Below are positions 34,516 through 44,132 of a stretch of DNA of 64,000 nt, piece by piece. A model generated the notes under the pieces. It did not search any database. It had not been told where the DNA came from and worked only from the letters and a program-made list of their open reading frames with translations. How positions within the stretch are numbered: the first letter of the stretch is position 1; each line of letters opens with the position of its first letter. The DNA is from Natrinema hispanicum (GTDB taxonomy: Archaea > Halobacteriota > Halobacteria > Halobacteriales > Natrialbaceae). Made by a program: the position numbers and the translations under genes. The stretch spans positions 186,001 to 250,000 of the forward strand of contig NZ_FOIC01000004.1 of assembly GCF_900111485.1 (NCBI RefSeq). Reading direction: 5' to 3'.

Positions 34516-35502
34516 ATGACACTCTCGAGCGCTCCCGGCAAGGTGTATTTGTTCGGGGAGCACGCGGTCGTCTACGGCGAGCCCGCCGTCCCGTGTGCGA
34601 TCGAGCGGCGAGCGCGGGTGGAGGTACAGCGACGCGACGACGGTAAACTCCGCGTCCATGCCGAGGATCTCAGTCTGAACGGCTTTACTGTCGAATACGA
34701 CGGCACGCCGGGGAACGGCCCGGACGTCGACGTCTCGGAGTCGCTGATCAGCGCTGCGATGGGCTACGTCGACGAGGCAATCGCGCAGGTTCGCGACGTG
34801 ACCGGCGAGGACGATGTCGGCTTCGACGTGACGATCGAAAGCGACATTCCGCTGGGCGCAGGCCTTGGCTCCTCGGCCGCGGTCGTCGTCGCGGCCATCG
34901 ACGCTGCCGCACGCGAACTCGGCGTCACGCTCGAGCCCGATGAACTCGCCGAGCGGGCCTACCAGACCGAATATCAGGTGCAGGACGGACAGGCCTCGCG
35001 GGCAGACACCTTCTGTTCGGCGACCGGCGGCGCGGTCCGCGTCGAGGGCGACGACTGTCGGTCGCTCGAGGCCCCCGATCTGCCGATCGTGATCGGCTTC
35101 GACGGTGGGGCCGGCGATACCGGACAGTTGGTCGCTGGCGTCCGCGAACTCCGAGACGAGTACGACTTCGCAGCCGACACGGTCGAGGCGATCGGCGACA
35201 TCGTCCGCAACGGTGAACAGGCGCTGGCCGACGGCGACATCGCGGAGCTCGGCCGGCTCATGGACTTCAATCATGGCCTGTTGTCGGCGCTCGGTGTCTC
35301 TTCGCGGTCGCTGGATACGATGGTCTGGGCAGCCCGCGACGCGGGCGCACACGGCGCGAAGCTCACTGGTGCCGGCGGCGGTGGCTGTATCGTCGCGCTG
35401 GATCCGACGCCCGAAACCGAGACGGCGCTATCCTTTACACCGGGCTGTGAAGACACCTTCCGCGCCGAACTCGCCGAGGACGGGGTGAAGCGACTCGAAT
35501 GA
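34516..35502 (+). CDS. mvk: mevalonate kinase
   Basis: 328-aa GHMP kinase that phosphorylates mevalonate for archaeal lipid synthesis. GKVYLFGEHAVVYGEPAV (9-26), the ATP loop IPLGAGLGSSAAVVVA (about 113-128) and the late GAHGAKLTGAGGGGCIVAL motif are intact. TATA-like GCTATTAACC at about 34484-34493 gives leaderless spacing. Overlaps ipk by ATGA. Confidence 0.95.
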   Translation: MTLSSAPGKVYLFGEHAVVYGEPAVPCAIERRARVEVQRRDDGKLRVHAEDLSLNGFTVEYDGTPGNGPDVDVSESLISAAMGYVDEAIAQVRDVTGEDDVGFDVTIESDIPLGAGLGSSAAVVVAAIDAAARELGVTLEPDELAERAYQTEYQVQDGQASRADTFCSATGGAVRVEGDDCRSLEAPDLPIVIGFDGGAGDTGQLVAGVRELRDEYDFAADTVEAIGDIVRNGEQALADGDIAELGRLMDFNHGLLSALGVSSRSLDTMVWAARDAGAHGAKLTGAGGGGCIVALDPTPETETALSFTPGCEDTFRAELAEDGVKRLE

Positions 35503-36239
35503 TCGTCCTGAAACTCGGCGGCAGCGTCATCACCGAGAAGGACCGCCCGGAAACGCTCGACGGCGACGCACTCGAGCGGGCTGCCGACGCGATCGCAGCG
35601 GCGCTCGAGGCGGGACGCGAGGATCTCGTCATCGTCCACGGTGGCGGCAGTTTCGGCCACCACAACGCCAGCGAACACGGCGTCAGCACGACCGCGGGAA
35701 CCCACGACGCGGACGCAGCGCTCGCCATCCACGGCGCGATGAAGACCTTGAATCAGTTCGTCCTGCGTCGGCTGCTCGAGCGCGACGTGCAGGCAGTGCC
35801 AGTCCACCCGTTTTCGGCGGCCCACCGTGCTCGTGATGGGACGCTCGAGCTCCCGACCGGACAGGTCGAGACGATGCTCGGCGAGGGGTTCGTCCCCGTC
35901 CTCCACGGTGACGTGGTCGCCCACGCGGGCGCGGGTGCGACGATTGTCAGTGGCGACGAACTCGTGGCCGAACTCGCTGCGGCTCTCGACGCCGATCGAA
36001 TCGGCCTCTGTTCGACGGTCCCCGGCGTGTTAGACGACGCGGACGCCGTTATCGACCGGATCGACGAGTTCGACGCCGTCGCCGACGTTCTCGGGGCCAG
36101 CGACGCGACTGACGTGACCGGCGGCATGGCCGGCAAAGTACGGACGTTACTAGCACTCGAGGCAGAAGCGTCGATCTTCGGACTCGAGACGCTGGCTGCG
36201 TTCCTCGAGGGCGAGAATCCAGGGACGACGATCGACTGA
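35499..36239 (+). CDS. ipk: isopentenyl phosphate kinase
   Basis: 246-aa amino-acid-kinase-fold enzyme that makes isopentenyl diphosphate from isopentenyl phosphate, the last step of the alternative (decarboxylate-first) mevalonate pathway of haloarchaea. IVLKLGGSVITEKDRPETL at the start, GGGSFGHHNASEHGV with the catalytic His, and the C-terminal DVTGGMAGKVRTLL are characteristic. Cotranscribed with mvk; ggpps (40969) continues the pathway nearby. Confidence 0.93.
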   Translation: MIVLKLGGSVITEKDRPETLDGDALERAADAIAAALEAGREDLVIVHGGGSFGHHNASEHGVSTTAGTHDADAALAIHGAMKTLNQFVLRRLLERDVQAVPVHPFSAAHRARDGTLELPTGQVETMLGEGFVPVLHGDVVAHAGAGATIVSGDELVAELAAALDADRIGLCSTVPGVLDDADAVIDRIDEFDAVADVLGASDATDVTGGMAGKVRTLLALEAEASIFGLETLAAFLEGENPGTTID

Positions 36240-36266
36240 GCGACAACGAAGCCAAGACGACTGTTT

Positions 36267-37805
36267 TCAGCGGGTCCAGAAGCCGCCGGTAAGCAAGACG
36301 AGCACGGGAACGATCTCGAGGCGGCCGATCCACATGAGAAAGACCATGAGGAGCTTCGAGCTGTCCGGGAACGCGAGATAGTTCCCGTAGGGGCCGACCG
36401 AGCCGAACCCGGGGCCGATGTTGCCAATCGTCGCGAGGCTGGCGCTGAACGCCTCGAGTGGCGTCAGCGTGTAGCCGATCCGACTCGCATCGAGTGCGAG
36501 GAACAGCGACGCGACGGCGAAGATGAACAGATACATGAACGTGAATCCGAGGACGCCGCGGATGGCATCCTCGTCGACGACGTTGCCGCCAAGCCGAATC
36601 GGCCGGACGACTTCTGGATGGGACGCGGTGAACAGTTCCCGGCGGAGGAACTTGAAGACGATCAGCCATCGCACGACCTTGACGCCACCGCCGGTCGAGC
36701 CGGCCGAACCACCGACGAGCATGGCAAAGAGGAGAACGATCTTCCCTGTCGAGGTCCACTCGACGAAGTCGCTGGTCGCGTAGCCGGTCGATGTTAACAG
36801 CGACGCGATCTGGAACGCGCTCTGTCGCAGCGAGTTCTCGAGGACGCCCTCAGTGATCCCGCCCAGTCCCGAAAGTGCCGGCGCGGTACCCGTATAAAGC
36901 ATCCCGGCGAGGAGAACGGTCAGCCCGGCGATCGCGGCGATGTAGGCGCGGAACTCGGAGTTGCGAACGAAGCGATGGCCCTCGCCGCTGAAGACGTGCC
37001 AGAACAGGGCAAAGTTCGTCCCGGCGATGATCATGAAGGGGACTGCTGTCCACTGGACAATCGCGGAAAAGGCCGCGACGCTGTCAGCCTCCGGCGAGAA
37101 CCCACCCGTCGGGAGCGTCGTGAACCCGTGGGCGATGGCGTTGTACAGCCCCATGTTGGGAGCCATCCCCGCGAGATGGAAGCCATAGAGCAACGCGATA
37201 TAGACGGCGGTAAAGACGAAGTAGACGAGCCAGAGGATCCGCGCCGTCTCGGCGATCCGCGGCGTCAGTTTCTGTAGCTCTGGGCCTGGGGCTTCCGATT
37301 CGATGAGTTGGGCACCGCTGACGGCGACCTCCGGCAAGATCGCGACCATCAACACGATGATCCCCATCCCGCCGAGCCACTGTGTGAGCTGTCGCCACAT
37401 CATCACGGCGTGGGAGTGCTGTTCCAGCGAGATTTCTCCGAGCACGGTCGCCCCGGTCGTCGTAAAGCCGGACATCGACTCGAACAGTGCGTTGACTGGG
37501 TCGGCAAGCGTCGATTCGGTGCCCCAGCCAGCAAGCACGTACGGAACCGCGCCGACGGCGGCGACGGCAAGCCACGAAATCGCGACGAACAACATCGCTT
37601 CCCGGATCTGCATGTCCGGGTCGAGTTCGAGTCGCTCGAGCCCATGGCCGACGGCGATCGTCAGCGCGATCGTCGCGACGAACGGGAACACGGACTCGCC
37701 GTAAATGAGCGCCACGACGACCGGAATCACCAGCGGGACGGCGAGATACTTGAGCACGGTCCCGACGAGCGCGACGCTGGCACGCCAGTCAGTTCGGAGC
37801 CGCAT
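36267..37805 (-). CDS. trkH: potassium transporter TrkH
   Basis: 512-aa pore-forming subunit of Trk K+ uptake, essential for the salt-in strategy. Four MPM repeats are recognisable by filter-like loops: MSGFTTTGATVL, LYNAIAHGFTTLPTGGFSP, LLTSTGYATSDF and ATIGNIGPGFGSVGPYGNY, each with a conserved Gly. About eight transmembrane helices. ATG 37805 chosen over 37829. Downstream of trkA on the same strand, with its own A/T-rich promoter region (GTTAAATACC at 37841-37850). Confidence 0.94.
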   Translation of the reverse strand: MRLRTDWRASVALVGTVLKYLAVPLVIPVVVALIYGESVFPFVATIALTIAVGHGLERLELDPDMQIREAMLFVAISWLAVAAVGAVPYVLAGWGTESTLADPVNALFESMSGFTTTGATVLGEISLEQHSHAVMMWRQLTQWLGGMGIIVLMVAILPEVAVSGAQLIESEAPGPELQKLTPRIAETARILWLVYFVFTAVYIALLYGFHLAGMAPNMGLYNAIAHGFTTLPTGGFSPEADSVAAFSAIVQWTAVPFMIIAGTNFALFWHVFSGEGHRFVRNSEFRAYIAAIAGLTVLLAGMLYTGTAPALSGLGGITEGVLENSLRQSAFQIASLLTSTGYATSDFVEWTSTGKIVLLFAMLVGGSAGSTGGGVKVVRWLIVFKFLRRELFTASHPEVVRPIRLGGNVVDEDAIRGVLGFTFMYLFIFAVASLFLALDASRIGYTLTPLEAFSASLATIGNIGPGFGSVGPYGNYLAFPDSSKLLMVFLMWIGRLEIVPVLVLLTGGFWTR

Positions 37806-37917
37806 AGAACACCCCACTCGCGTGGTCACGCCTGTACACGGTATTTAACGGCATTTCAGCTAGCACTTATTAATCCATCGTAACCCGCTCTCGTCGGCAG
37901 TGTCCCGGACGGCCGCC

Positions 37918-39249
37918 TTATATCAGTTCGACGACCTCGTCAAGGACGGTCGCGTCGACGAAGACGACGACGTGATCGCCGGGCTGGACGGCCGTCGAGC
38001 CCCGCGGCGTGATGTGCTCACCGCCGCGAGAAATCGCACCGATGACGACGCCGTCCGGCAGTTCGGCCGCCGCGTCGACGATATCTTGTCCGACGAGGAC
38101 GCTATCGGGGCCGACCTCGATCTCGATGACCTCTGCGCGGTCATGCTCGAGCATCGCGATTTTCTCGGTGTGATCGGTTCGCGTAAAGCGGATGATCTCT
38201 TCGGCGGTCTCCTCGCGGGGGTTGACCGCGACGTCGACACCGACGGTCTCGAAGAGGTCGGCGTACTCGGGCGTCTCGATAATGGCGACGGTCCGATCGA
38301 CGCCGAGTCTGTCGGCCAGCAGTGAGACGAGCAGGTTCTTCTCGTCGCTGTCTAAGGCCGCGACGACGACGTCGGCCTCGCCGACGTGTTCGCGGGCGAG
38401 GAACTCGGAGTTGGTCGCGTCGCTTTCCATGACCATCGTATTTGGCAGCGCTTCGGCGACCTCGCGGGCTCGCTCGTGATCCTGTTCGATCAATCGCGGC
38501 CGGAAGCCGTGTTCTTCGAACTCGCGGGCGGCCTGAAACCCGATCTCGCTTGCGCCGACGATGACGACTTCCTCGGTGTCGTCCGGCGTCGTCGCGACCT
38601 CGTCGGCGAAATCGTGCATCGAGTCCGGGCTGCCGATGACGACGACCCGATCACACGCCCGGATGACGGTGTCACCCCGCGTGACGATCATCTCGTCGTC
38701 CCGGAAGATCGCCGCGAAGGTCAGCGAGTCATAGCAGTCCGCCTCGCTGACCGTCCGGTCGACGATCGGGCTGTCTTCTGGAATGTCGAACTCGGCCATG
38801 CGCACGAGCCCACCAGCGAACGTATCGACGTCGTGAGCGCTCGGCAACCCGGAAATCCGGAAGATCGTCTGTGCAGTCAGGAGGTCGGTACAGACCATGA
38901 AGTCGACCCCAAATGCCCCCTGTGAGCCCTGCCACGTCTCGAGCAACGTCCGCCGGCGAACACGGGCGATCGTGAAGACCTCGGCCGTGGCTTTCGCCGC
39001 GCCACAGACGACCGCGTTGGTCTCGTCGTTGTCGGTACAGGCGATGACGAGCCCGGCTTGCTCGAGGCCGGCCTCACGCAACACCTCGAGATCGGTCCCG
39101 TCACCGCGGATGGTGAGGACGTCCAGCGAGTAGGTGAGTTCCTCGGTCACGTCGCTGTCGCGGTCGACGACGACGACGTCGTGGGTGTCCTCGAGATTCG
39201 CGGCGATCGACCGCCCGACTTCACCGGCACCGACGATGATTACGTACAC
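37918..39249 (-). CDS. trkA: Trk regulatory subunit TrkA
   Basis: 443-aa cytosolic gating ring protein with two RCK units. The NAD/ATP-binding motifs are IIVGAGEVGRSIAANL (3-18) and VIVGASEIGFQAAREF (about 226-241); RCK_C domains end each half. Starts with GTG 39249 preceded by GGAGGG. Gates TrkH (gene downstream) in response to nucleotides. Two tandem units as in E. coli TrkA. Confidence 0.93.
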   Translation of the reverse strand: MYVIIVGAGEVGRSIAANLEDTHDVVVVDRDSDVTEELTYSLDVLTIRGDGTDLEVLREAGLEQAGLVIACTDNDETNAVVCGAAKATAEVFTIARVRRRTLLETWQGSQGAFGVDFMVCTDLLTAQTIFRISGLPSAHDVDTFAGGLVRMAEFDIPEDSPIVDRTVSEADCYDSLTFAAIFRDDEMIVTRGDTVIRACDRVVVIGSPDSMHDFADEVATTPDDTEEVVIVGASEIGFQAAREFEEHGFRPRLIEQDHERAREVAEALPNTMVMESDATNSEFLAREHVGEADVVVAALDSDEKNLLVSLLADRLGVDRTVAIIETPEYADLFETVGVDVAVNPREETAEEIIRFTRTDHTEKIAMLEHDRAEVIEIEVGPDSVLVGQDIVDAAAELPDGVVIGAISRGGEHITPRGSTAVQPGDHVVVFVDATVLDEVVELI

Positions 39250-39403
39250 GACGATCCCTCCGAAAGCATGCGTACTGGGAACGGATTTCGGGGCGACCGG
39301 GATATGGATTACGATGCGCGAAGACGGGCCGAGCGGCGCGGTGGGCCGGCGATGTTGACCCCATCACCGAGGCAGATACGAACCGATGAGCTAACCCACT
39401 GTG

Positions 39404-39411
39404 TTTTTAAG
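39404..39411 (+). promoter_or_regulatory. TATA box for the RNase J leader
   Basis: TTTTTAAG in a GC-rich setting. Standard spacing puts transcription start near 39433, about 180 nt before the RNase J start, and exactly where the leader's outer helix begins. Confidence 0.6.
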
Positions 39412-39430
39412 ACCTGGGCGTGTACGAGCA

Positions 39431-39580
39431 CATAGCGAAACCCGCGGGCAAGTGCGTTCGGGGCCTCCGATGTCGGAGGCCGGCCGGAGACAGGTTGTCT
39501 CCGCGAGCGCATAGCGGGATGGCCGACGCGCTGCAAGACGCCGGGGCCGAACAACCAGGAGTCCGCGGACCGTTTCGATG
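39431..39580 (+). ncRNA. putative structured leader RNA upstream of RNase J
   Basis: The 366-bp gap 39250-39614 holds no protein gene but can fold strongly as plus-strand RNA. Outer helix: CGAAAC+CCGCGG (39436-39447) pairs with CCGCGG (39563-39568) and GTTTCG (39572-39577), 12 bp with a 3-nt ACC bulge; CAT/ATG may extend it. After an 8x10-nt internal loop, GTTCGG (39456-39461) pairs CCGAAC (39547-39552) and encloses hairpins GGCCTCCG/CGGAGGCC (39462-39481), GGAGACA/TGTCTCC (39486-39502) and AGCGC/GCGCT (39506-39532). Could be a 5' UTR element or an independent RNA; no known family recognised. Confidence 0.55.
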
Positions 39581-39614
39581 AGAGTCCACAACGCGGCTTT
39601 CAGTGCTACGAACC

Positions 39615-40967
39615 ATGGAAATCGAAATCGCAACGATTGGCGGCTACGAAGAAGTCGGACGGCAGATGACTGCCGTCCGCGCCGGTGACGACGTCGTCAT
39701 CTTCGATATGGGTCTGAACCTCTCGAAGGTGCTGATCCACGACAACGTCGAAACCGAACGGATGCACAGTCTCGACCTGATCGACATGGGCGCGATTCCC
39801 GACGACCGAGTCATGAGCGACTTGGAGGGCGACGTCCAGGCGATCGTCCCGACCCACGGTCACTTAGACCACATCGGCGCGATCTCGAAGCTCGCGCACC
39901 GATACGACGCGCCGATCGTCGCAACGCCGTTTACGATCGAACTGGTCAAACAGCAGATCGAGGGCGAGCAGAAGTTCGGCGTCGAGAACGACCTGATCAA
40001 GATGGACGCCGGCGAAATGATGTCGATCGGAGACTCCGGCAAGGTCGACCTCGAGTTCGTCAACGTCACCCACTCGATCATCGACGCGATCAACCCCGTC
40101 CTCCACACACCCGAAGGCGCAATCGTCTACGGGCTGGACAAACGGATGGACCACACGCCCGTCATCGGCGACCCGATCGACATGGAGCGGTTCCGTGAGA
40201 TCGGTCGCGAGGGAGAGGGCGTCCTCTGTTACATCGAGGACTGTACCAACGCCAACAAGAAGGGACGGACACCCTCCGAAAACGTCGCCCGCGAACACCT
40301 CCGGGACGTTCTCTATAGCCTCGAGGATTACGACGGCGGGATCGTCGCCACCACCTTCTCGAGTCACATCGCCCGCGTGAAGTCGCTCGTCGAGTTCGCC
40401 GACGATATCGGTCGCCAGCCCGTCTTGCTGGGTCGCTCGATGGAGAAGTATTCGGGCACCGCCGAACGGCTCGACTTCATCGACTTCCCCACTGATCTGG
40501 GGATGTTCGGCCACCGCAAGTCCGTCGACCGCACGTTCAAGCGCATTATGAACGAGGGGAAAGGCGACTACCTGCCAGTCGTCACTGGCCACCAGGGCGA
40601 GCCCCGCGCGATGCTTACCCGGATGGCCCGCGGCGAAACGCCCTACGAACTGGACGAGGGCGACAAGGTCGTCTTCTCGGCACGGGTCATCCCCGAGCCG
40701 ACCAACGAAGGCCAGCGCTATCAGGCCGAGAAGCTGCTGGGGATGCAGGGCGCGCGCATCTACGACGACATCCACGTCTCCGGGCACATGAATCAGGAGG
40801 GGCACTACGAGATGCTCGACGCCCTCCAGCCCCAGCACGTCATCCCGGCCCACCAGGACATGAAAGGGTTCTCGGGCTACGTCGACCTCGCCTCGAACGA
40901 GGGCTACAAGATGGGACGAGATCTCCACGTCACGCGCAACGGGAACCTCATCCAGCTCGTCGACTGA
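39615..40967 (+). CDS. rnj: ribonuclease J
   Basis: 450-aa beta-CASP metallo-beta-lactamase ribonuclease, a 5'-3' exonuclease in euryarchaea. The zinc motif is [14 protein letters not shown] (about 77-90); beta-CASP motifs include [13 protein letters not shown] (about 250) and [27 protein letters not shown] near the end. ATG 39615 ([15 protein letters not shown]) chosen; the frame's earlier ATG adds four residues. Preceded by a highly structured leader (39431-39580); followed after 1 bp by the GGPP synthase gene, so both are cotranscribed. Confidence 0.93.
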   Translation: MEIEIATIGGYEEVGRQMTAVRAGDDVVIFDMGLNLSKVLIHDNVETERMHSLDLIDMGAIPDDRVMSDLEGDVQAIVPTHGHLDHIGAISKLAHRYDAPIVATPFTIELVKQQIEGEQKFGVENDLIKMDAGEMMSIGDSGKVDLEFVNVTHSIIDAINPVLHTPEGAIVYGLDKRMDHTPVIGDPIDMERFREIGREGEGVLCYIEDCTNANKKGRTPSENVAREHLRDVLYSLEDYDGGIVATTFSSHIARVKSLVEFADDIGRQPVLLGRSMEKYSGTAERLDFIDFPTDLGMFGHRKSVDRTFKRIMNEGKGDYLPVVTGHQGEPRAMLTRMARGETPYELDEGDKVVFSARVIPEPTNEGQRYQAEKLLGMQGARIYDDIHVSGHMNQEGHYEMLDALQPQHVIPAHQDMKGFSGYVDLASNEGYKMGRDLHVTRNGNLIQLVD

Positions 40968-40968
40968 T

Positions 40969-42021
40969 ATGACGAGTCCCGAGGCACGCGAACAGGCGGT
41001 GCTCGAAGCGGTGCGCAAGCGTCGTGAACTCGTCAACGACGCGATTCCCGAGGAGCTGCCGATCCAGCGACCCGAGCGGCTCTACGAAGCCTCTCGGTAC
41101 CTGCTGGATGCGGGCGGTAAGCGGCTCCGGCCGACCGTCTTCCTGACGACAGCGGAAGCGCTGGCCGACGTCGAGACGCTCTCGACCGGGTATCGGTCGT
41201 TCCCCTCACTCGACGACAGCGGCCCAGTGGACGTGATGGCTGGCGCTGTCAGCGTCGAGGTCATCCAGTCGTTTACCCTGATCCACGACGACATCATGGA
41301 CGACGACGACCTCCGGCGTGGCGTCCCCGCCGTCCACAAGGAGTACGACCTCGAGACGGCCATTCTGGCCGGCGACACGCTCTACTCGAAGGCGTTCGAG
41401 ATCATGCTCGAGACGAACGCGGAGTCGGACCGCGTCGTCGACGCGTTCGAGGTCCTCGCGACCACCTGTACGGACATCTGCGAAGGGCAGTCCCTCGACG
41501 TCACCTTCGAGGAGCGCACCGACGTCTCGCCCGACGAGTACCTCGAGATGGTCGAACAGAAGACGGCCGTCCTGTACGCAGCGTCGGCGTGTCTGCCGGC
41601 GATCTTGCTCGGTGCCGACGACGAGACGATCGACGAACTCTACGGCTACGGGCTCGACGTCGGCCGCGCGTTCCAGATTCAAGACGACGTGCTCGATCTG
41701 ACGGTCCCAAGCGAGCAACTCGGCAAACAGCGGGGCAGTGACCTCGTCGAGAACAAACAGACGCTGATCACCGTCCACGCCCGCGAGCAGGGTGTTGACG
41801 TCGACAACTTAGTCGACACCGACGATGTCGATGCGGTCACCGAAGCCGAGATCGACGACGCAGTCGCCGAACTCGAGGCGGCCGGCTCGATCTCCTATGC
41901 GAACCAGACCGCCCGCGATCTGGTCGAACGCGGCAAGAACCGACTCGAGGTCCTGCCGGACAACGAGGCGCGTGACCTCCTCTGTGAACTCGCGGATTAC
42001 CTGATCGAACGCGGCTACTGA
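40969..42021 (+). CDS. geranylgeranyl/farnesyl diphosphate synthase
   Basis: 350-aa short-chain polyprenyl synthase for archaeal lipid side chains. The first aspartate-rich motif is IHDDIMDDDDLRRG (about 105-118) and the second is FQIQDDVLDLT (about 235-245); GGKRLRP near 48 binds IPP. The bulky residues upstream of the first motif would be needed to fix chain length (C15/C20/C25), which I do not assign. Directly follows RNase J. Confidence 0.93.
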   Translation: MTSPEAREQAVLEAVRKRRELVNDAIPEELPIQRPERLYEASRYLLDAGGKRLRPTVFLTTAEALADVETLSTGYRSFPSLDDSGPVDVMAGAVSVEVIQSFTLIHDDIMDDDDLRRGVPAVHKEYDLETAILAGDTLYSKAFEIMLETNAESDRVVDAFEVLATTCTDICEGQSLDVTFEERTDVSPDEYLEMVEQKTAVLYAASACLPAILLGADDETIDELYGYGLDVGRAFQIQDDVLDLTVPSEQLGKQRGSDLVENKQTLITVHAREQGVDVDNLVDTDDVDAVTEAEIDDAVAELEAAGSISYANQTARDLVERGKNRLEVLPDNEARDLLCELADYLIERGY

Positions 42022-42175
42022 GACGGGCTACTGTCCCGCGTTCCCGGTGGGACCGCAGGCCGATCGCGGTTGCACCGGCACGACGACGGCAGTCCGTCTG
42101 ACACCAGTCGCCGCACGGATCGGGAAACACCGCGAATCGCGAGGGTTTTTGACCGGGCGCGGATAGCACACGGTA

Positions 42176-43894
42176 ATGAACGACGAGTTACGCGAGCGCG
42201 TCGAGCGCGAGGTCGAAAAGCACGCGCTGTTGAATGCGGTCAAACACGAGAGCGACGCCGACGTCGGCGCGATCATGGGGCCGCTGATGGGCGACAACCC
42301 CGAGTTCCGCGAGCACGGCGACGAGATCCCGGGGATCGCCGGCGGCGTCGTCGGACGGGTCAACGACCTCGCATACGAGGAAAAACGCGCCCGCCTCGAG
42401 GAACTCGCCCCCGAGGAACTCGCCGAGATCGAAGCCGAGGAAGAGGAAGACGAACACGACCTGCCGGACCTGCCCAACGCCGAGGAGTACGATGAGATCC
42501 GGATGCGGTGTGCGCCAAACCCCAACGGCCCGTGGCACGTCGGCCACGCCCGGATGCCCGCCGTCATCGGCACTTATCGCGACCGCTACGACGGCTGGTT
42601 CTGCGTGCGCTTCGACGACACCGATCCCGAGACCAAGCGACCGGATCTCGAGGCCTACGACGACATCCTCGAGGACCTCGACTATCTCGGCTTCGAGCCC
42701 GACGCGACGTACAAAGCGAGTGACCGCCTCGAGACCTACTACGATCACGCTCGCGAGCTGATCGAACTCGGCGGAGCCTACACCTGCTCGTGTTCGGGCG
42801 AGGACTTCTCGGAGCTGAAGAACTCGGGCGAGGCGTGTCCCCACCGCGAGAAGGACACTGAGACCGTGCTCGCAGAATTCGAGGCCATGATCGACGGCGA
42901 GTACGACAGCGGCGAGATGGTCCTACGGGTCAAAACCGACATCGAGCACAAGAATCCGGCGCTGCGCGACTGGGTGGCCTTCCGGATGATCGACACGCCT
43001 CATCCCCGCGAGGAGGCCAGCGAGTACCGGTGCTGGCCGATGTTGGACTTCCAGTCGGGCGTCGACGACCACCTCATCGGGATCACGCACATCATCCGCG
43101 GGATCGACCTGCAGGACTCCGCGAAACGCCAGCAGTTCGTCTACGACTACTTCGATTGGGAGTACCCCGAGGTCATCCACTGGGGTCACGTCCAACTCGA
43201 CGACTACGACGTCAAGATGAGCACGTCGACCATCTCGGAACTGATAGACGAGGGGAAACTCGACGGCTGGGACGACCCGCGTGCGCCGACGCTCAAGAGC
43301 CTGCGCCGACGCGGCATCCGCGGCGAGGCCATCGTCGACGCGATGACCAAGCTGGGCACCTCGACCACCGACGTCGACCTCGCGATGAGTTCGATCTACG
43401 CGAACAACCGCGACCTGATCGACGACGAAACCGACCGCCACTTTTTGGTCCGTGACGGCGTCCAGCTCCCGCTCGGCGGTAGCCCACCGGACGAAGCAAA
43501 CCCGCCGCTCCACCCCAACCACGAGGACCGCGGCGTGCGAGAGATCCCGGCCAGCGATGCCGTCTTGCTCGAGGAAGGAGACCTCCCCGGCCGCGAGGAA
43601 CGGATCTGGCTCAAGGGACTGGGCTGTTTCCAGTACACCCGCGACACGCTCCAGTATACCGGCGACGACATCGACGTCGTCCGCGAGGGAGACGTCGACG
43701 TCATCCACTGGGTGCCGGCCGACGAGAGCGTCCCCGTCCGAATGCGAACCATGGATGGCGACGTCTCCGGGCACGCCGAACCGGGTGTCGCCGACCTCGA
43801 GCCCGATGAGATGGTCCAGTTCGAGCGCGTCGGCTTCGCACGGATCGACCGCCACGACGAAGACGAGACGGTCGTCTACTACGCCCATCCCTGA
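42176..43894 (+). CDS. gltX: glutamyl-tRNA synthetase (GluRS), archaeal type
   Basis: 572-aa class I synthetase. HIGH-equivalent is PNPNGPWHVGHARM (about 113-126) and the KMSKS-equivalent is DVKMSTSTISE (about 344-354); the C-terminal beta-barrel domains are of the GlnRS-like archaeal kind. An acidic N-terminal domain of about 100 residues is normal for archaea. Charges tRNA-Glu and, in archaea, also tRNA-Gln for later amidation. Confidence 0.95.
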   Translation: MNDELRERVEREVEKHALLNAVKHESDADVGAIMGPLMGDNPEFREHGDEIPGIAGGVVGRVNDLAYEEKRARLEELAPEELAEIEAEEEEDEHDLPDLPNAEEYDEIRMRCAPNPNGPWHVGHARMPAVIGTYRDRYDGWFCVRFDDTDPETKRPDLEAYDDILEDLDYLGFEPDATYKASDRLETYYDHARELIELGGAYTCSCSGEDFSELKNSGEACPHREKDTETVLAEFEAMIDGEYDSGEMVLRVKTDIEHKNPALRDWVAFRMIDTPHPREEASEYRCWPMLDFQSGVDDHLIGITHIIRGIDLQDSAKRQQFVYDYFDWEYPEVIHWGHVQLDDYDVKMSTSTISELIDEGKLDGWDDPRAPTLKSLRRRGIRGEAIVDAMTKLGTSTTDVDLAMSSIYANNRDLIDDETDRHFLVRDGVQLPLGGSPPDEANPPLHPNHEDRGVREIPASDAVLLEEGDLPGREERIWLKGLGCFQYTRDTLQYTGDDIDVVREGDVDVIHWVPADESVPVRMRTMDGDVSGHAEPGVADLEPDEMVQFERVGFARIDRHDEDETVVYYAHP

Positions 43895-43917
43895 GACGGA
43901 GCTGTTCGTCTGAAACG

Positions 43918-44088
43918 CTACTCGAGTAAGTCGTCGGCCCGGTCGGGATCCGGATCGGCGACGACGCCGTCCTGTCGACCGAGCACGCGAGCGTGAGCGG
44001 CACAGACGAGGCGGTTTTCATCCCAGGGGATATGTAACTCGACCGCGGCCGGGCGCTCGCAGTCGGCCTCGGAACACTCCGGTTTCAT
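43918..44088 (-). CDS. 56-aa small zinc-finger-like protein
   Basis: Short open frame with ATG 44088 and stop TAG at 43918. The sequence has C5-x4-C10 (KPECSEADCERP) and C29-x2-H32 (LVCAAHA), a plausible zinc site; the middle AAVELHIPWDENRLVCAAHARVLG looks like a beta-hairpin/helix treble-clef finger. Haloarchaea encode many such one-domain zinc proteins of unknown function. It is convergent with gltX, 23 bp from its stop. Confidence 0.72.
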   Translation of the reverse strand: MKPECSEADCERPAAVELHIPWDENRLVCAAHARVLGRQDGVVADPDPDRADDLLE

Positions 44089-44132
44089 TCGTCCGTGTGA
44101 ACGAGAGCCACAGCTTCAGTGTTTGCCCGCGA

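Noticed and set aside
39431-39580. The structured region before RNase J as RNase P RNA, SRP RNA or the known haloarchaeal H/ACA guide sR-h45
   Set aside because: It lacks the RNase P core strings (GAGGAAAGTCC, ACAGAA) and SRP motifs, and I could not find guide arms matching the 23S targets of sR-h45 as I recall them.
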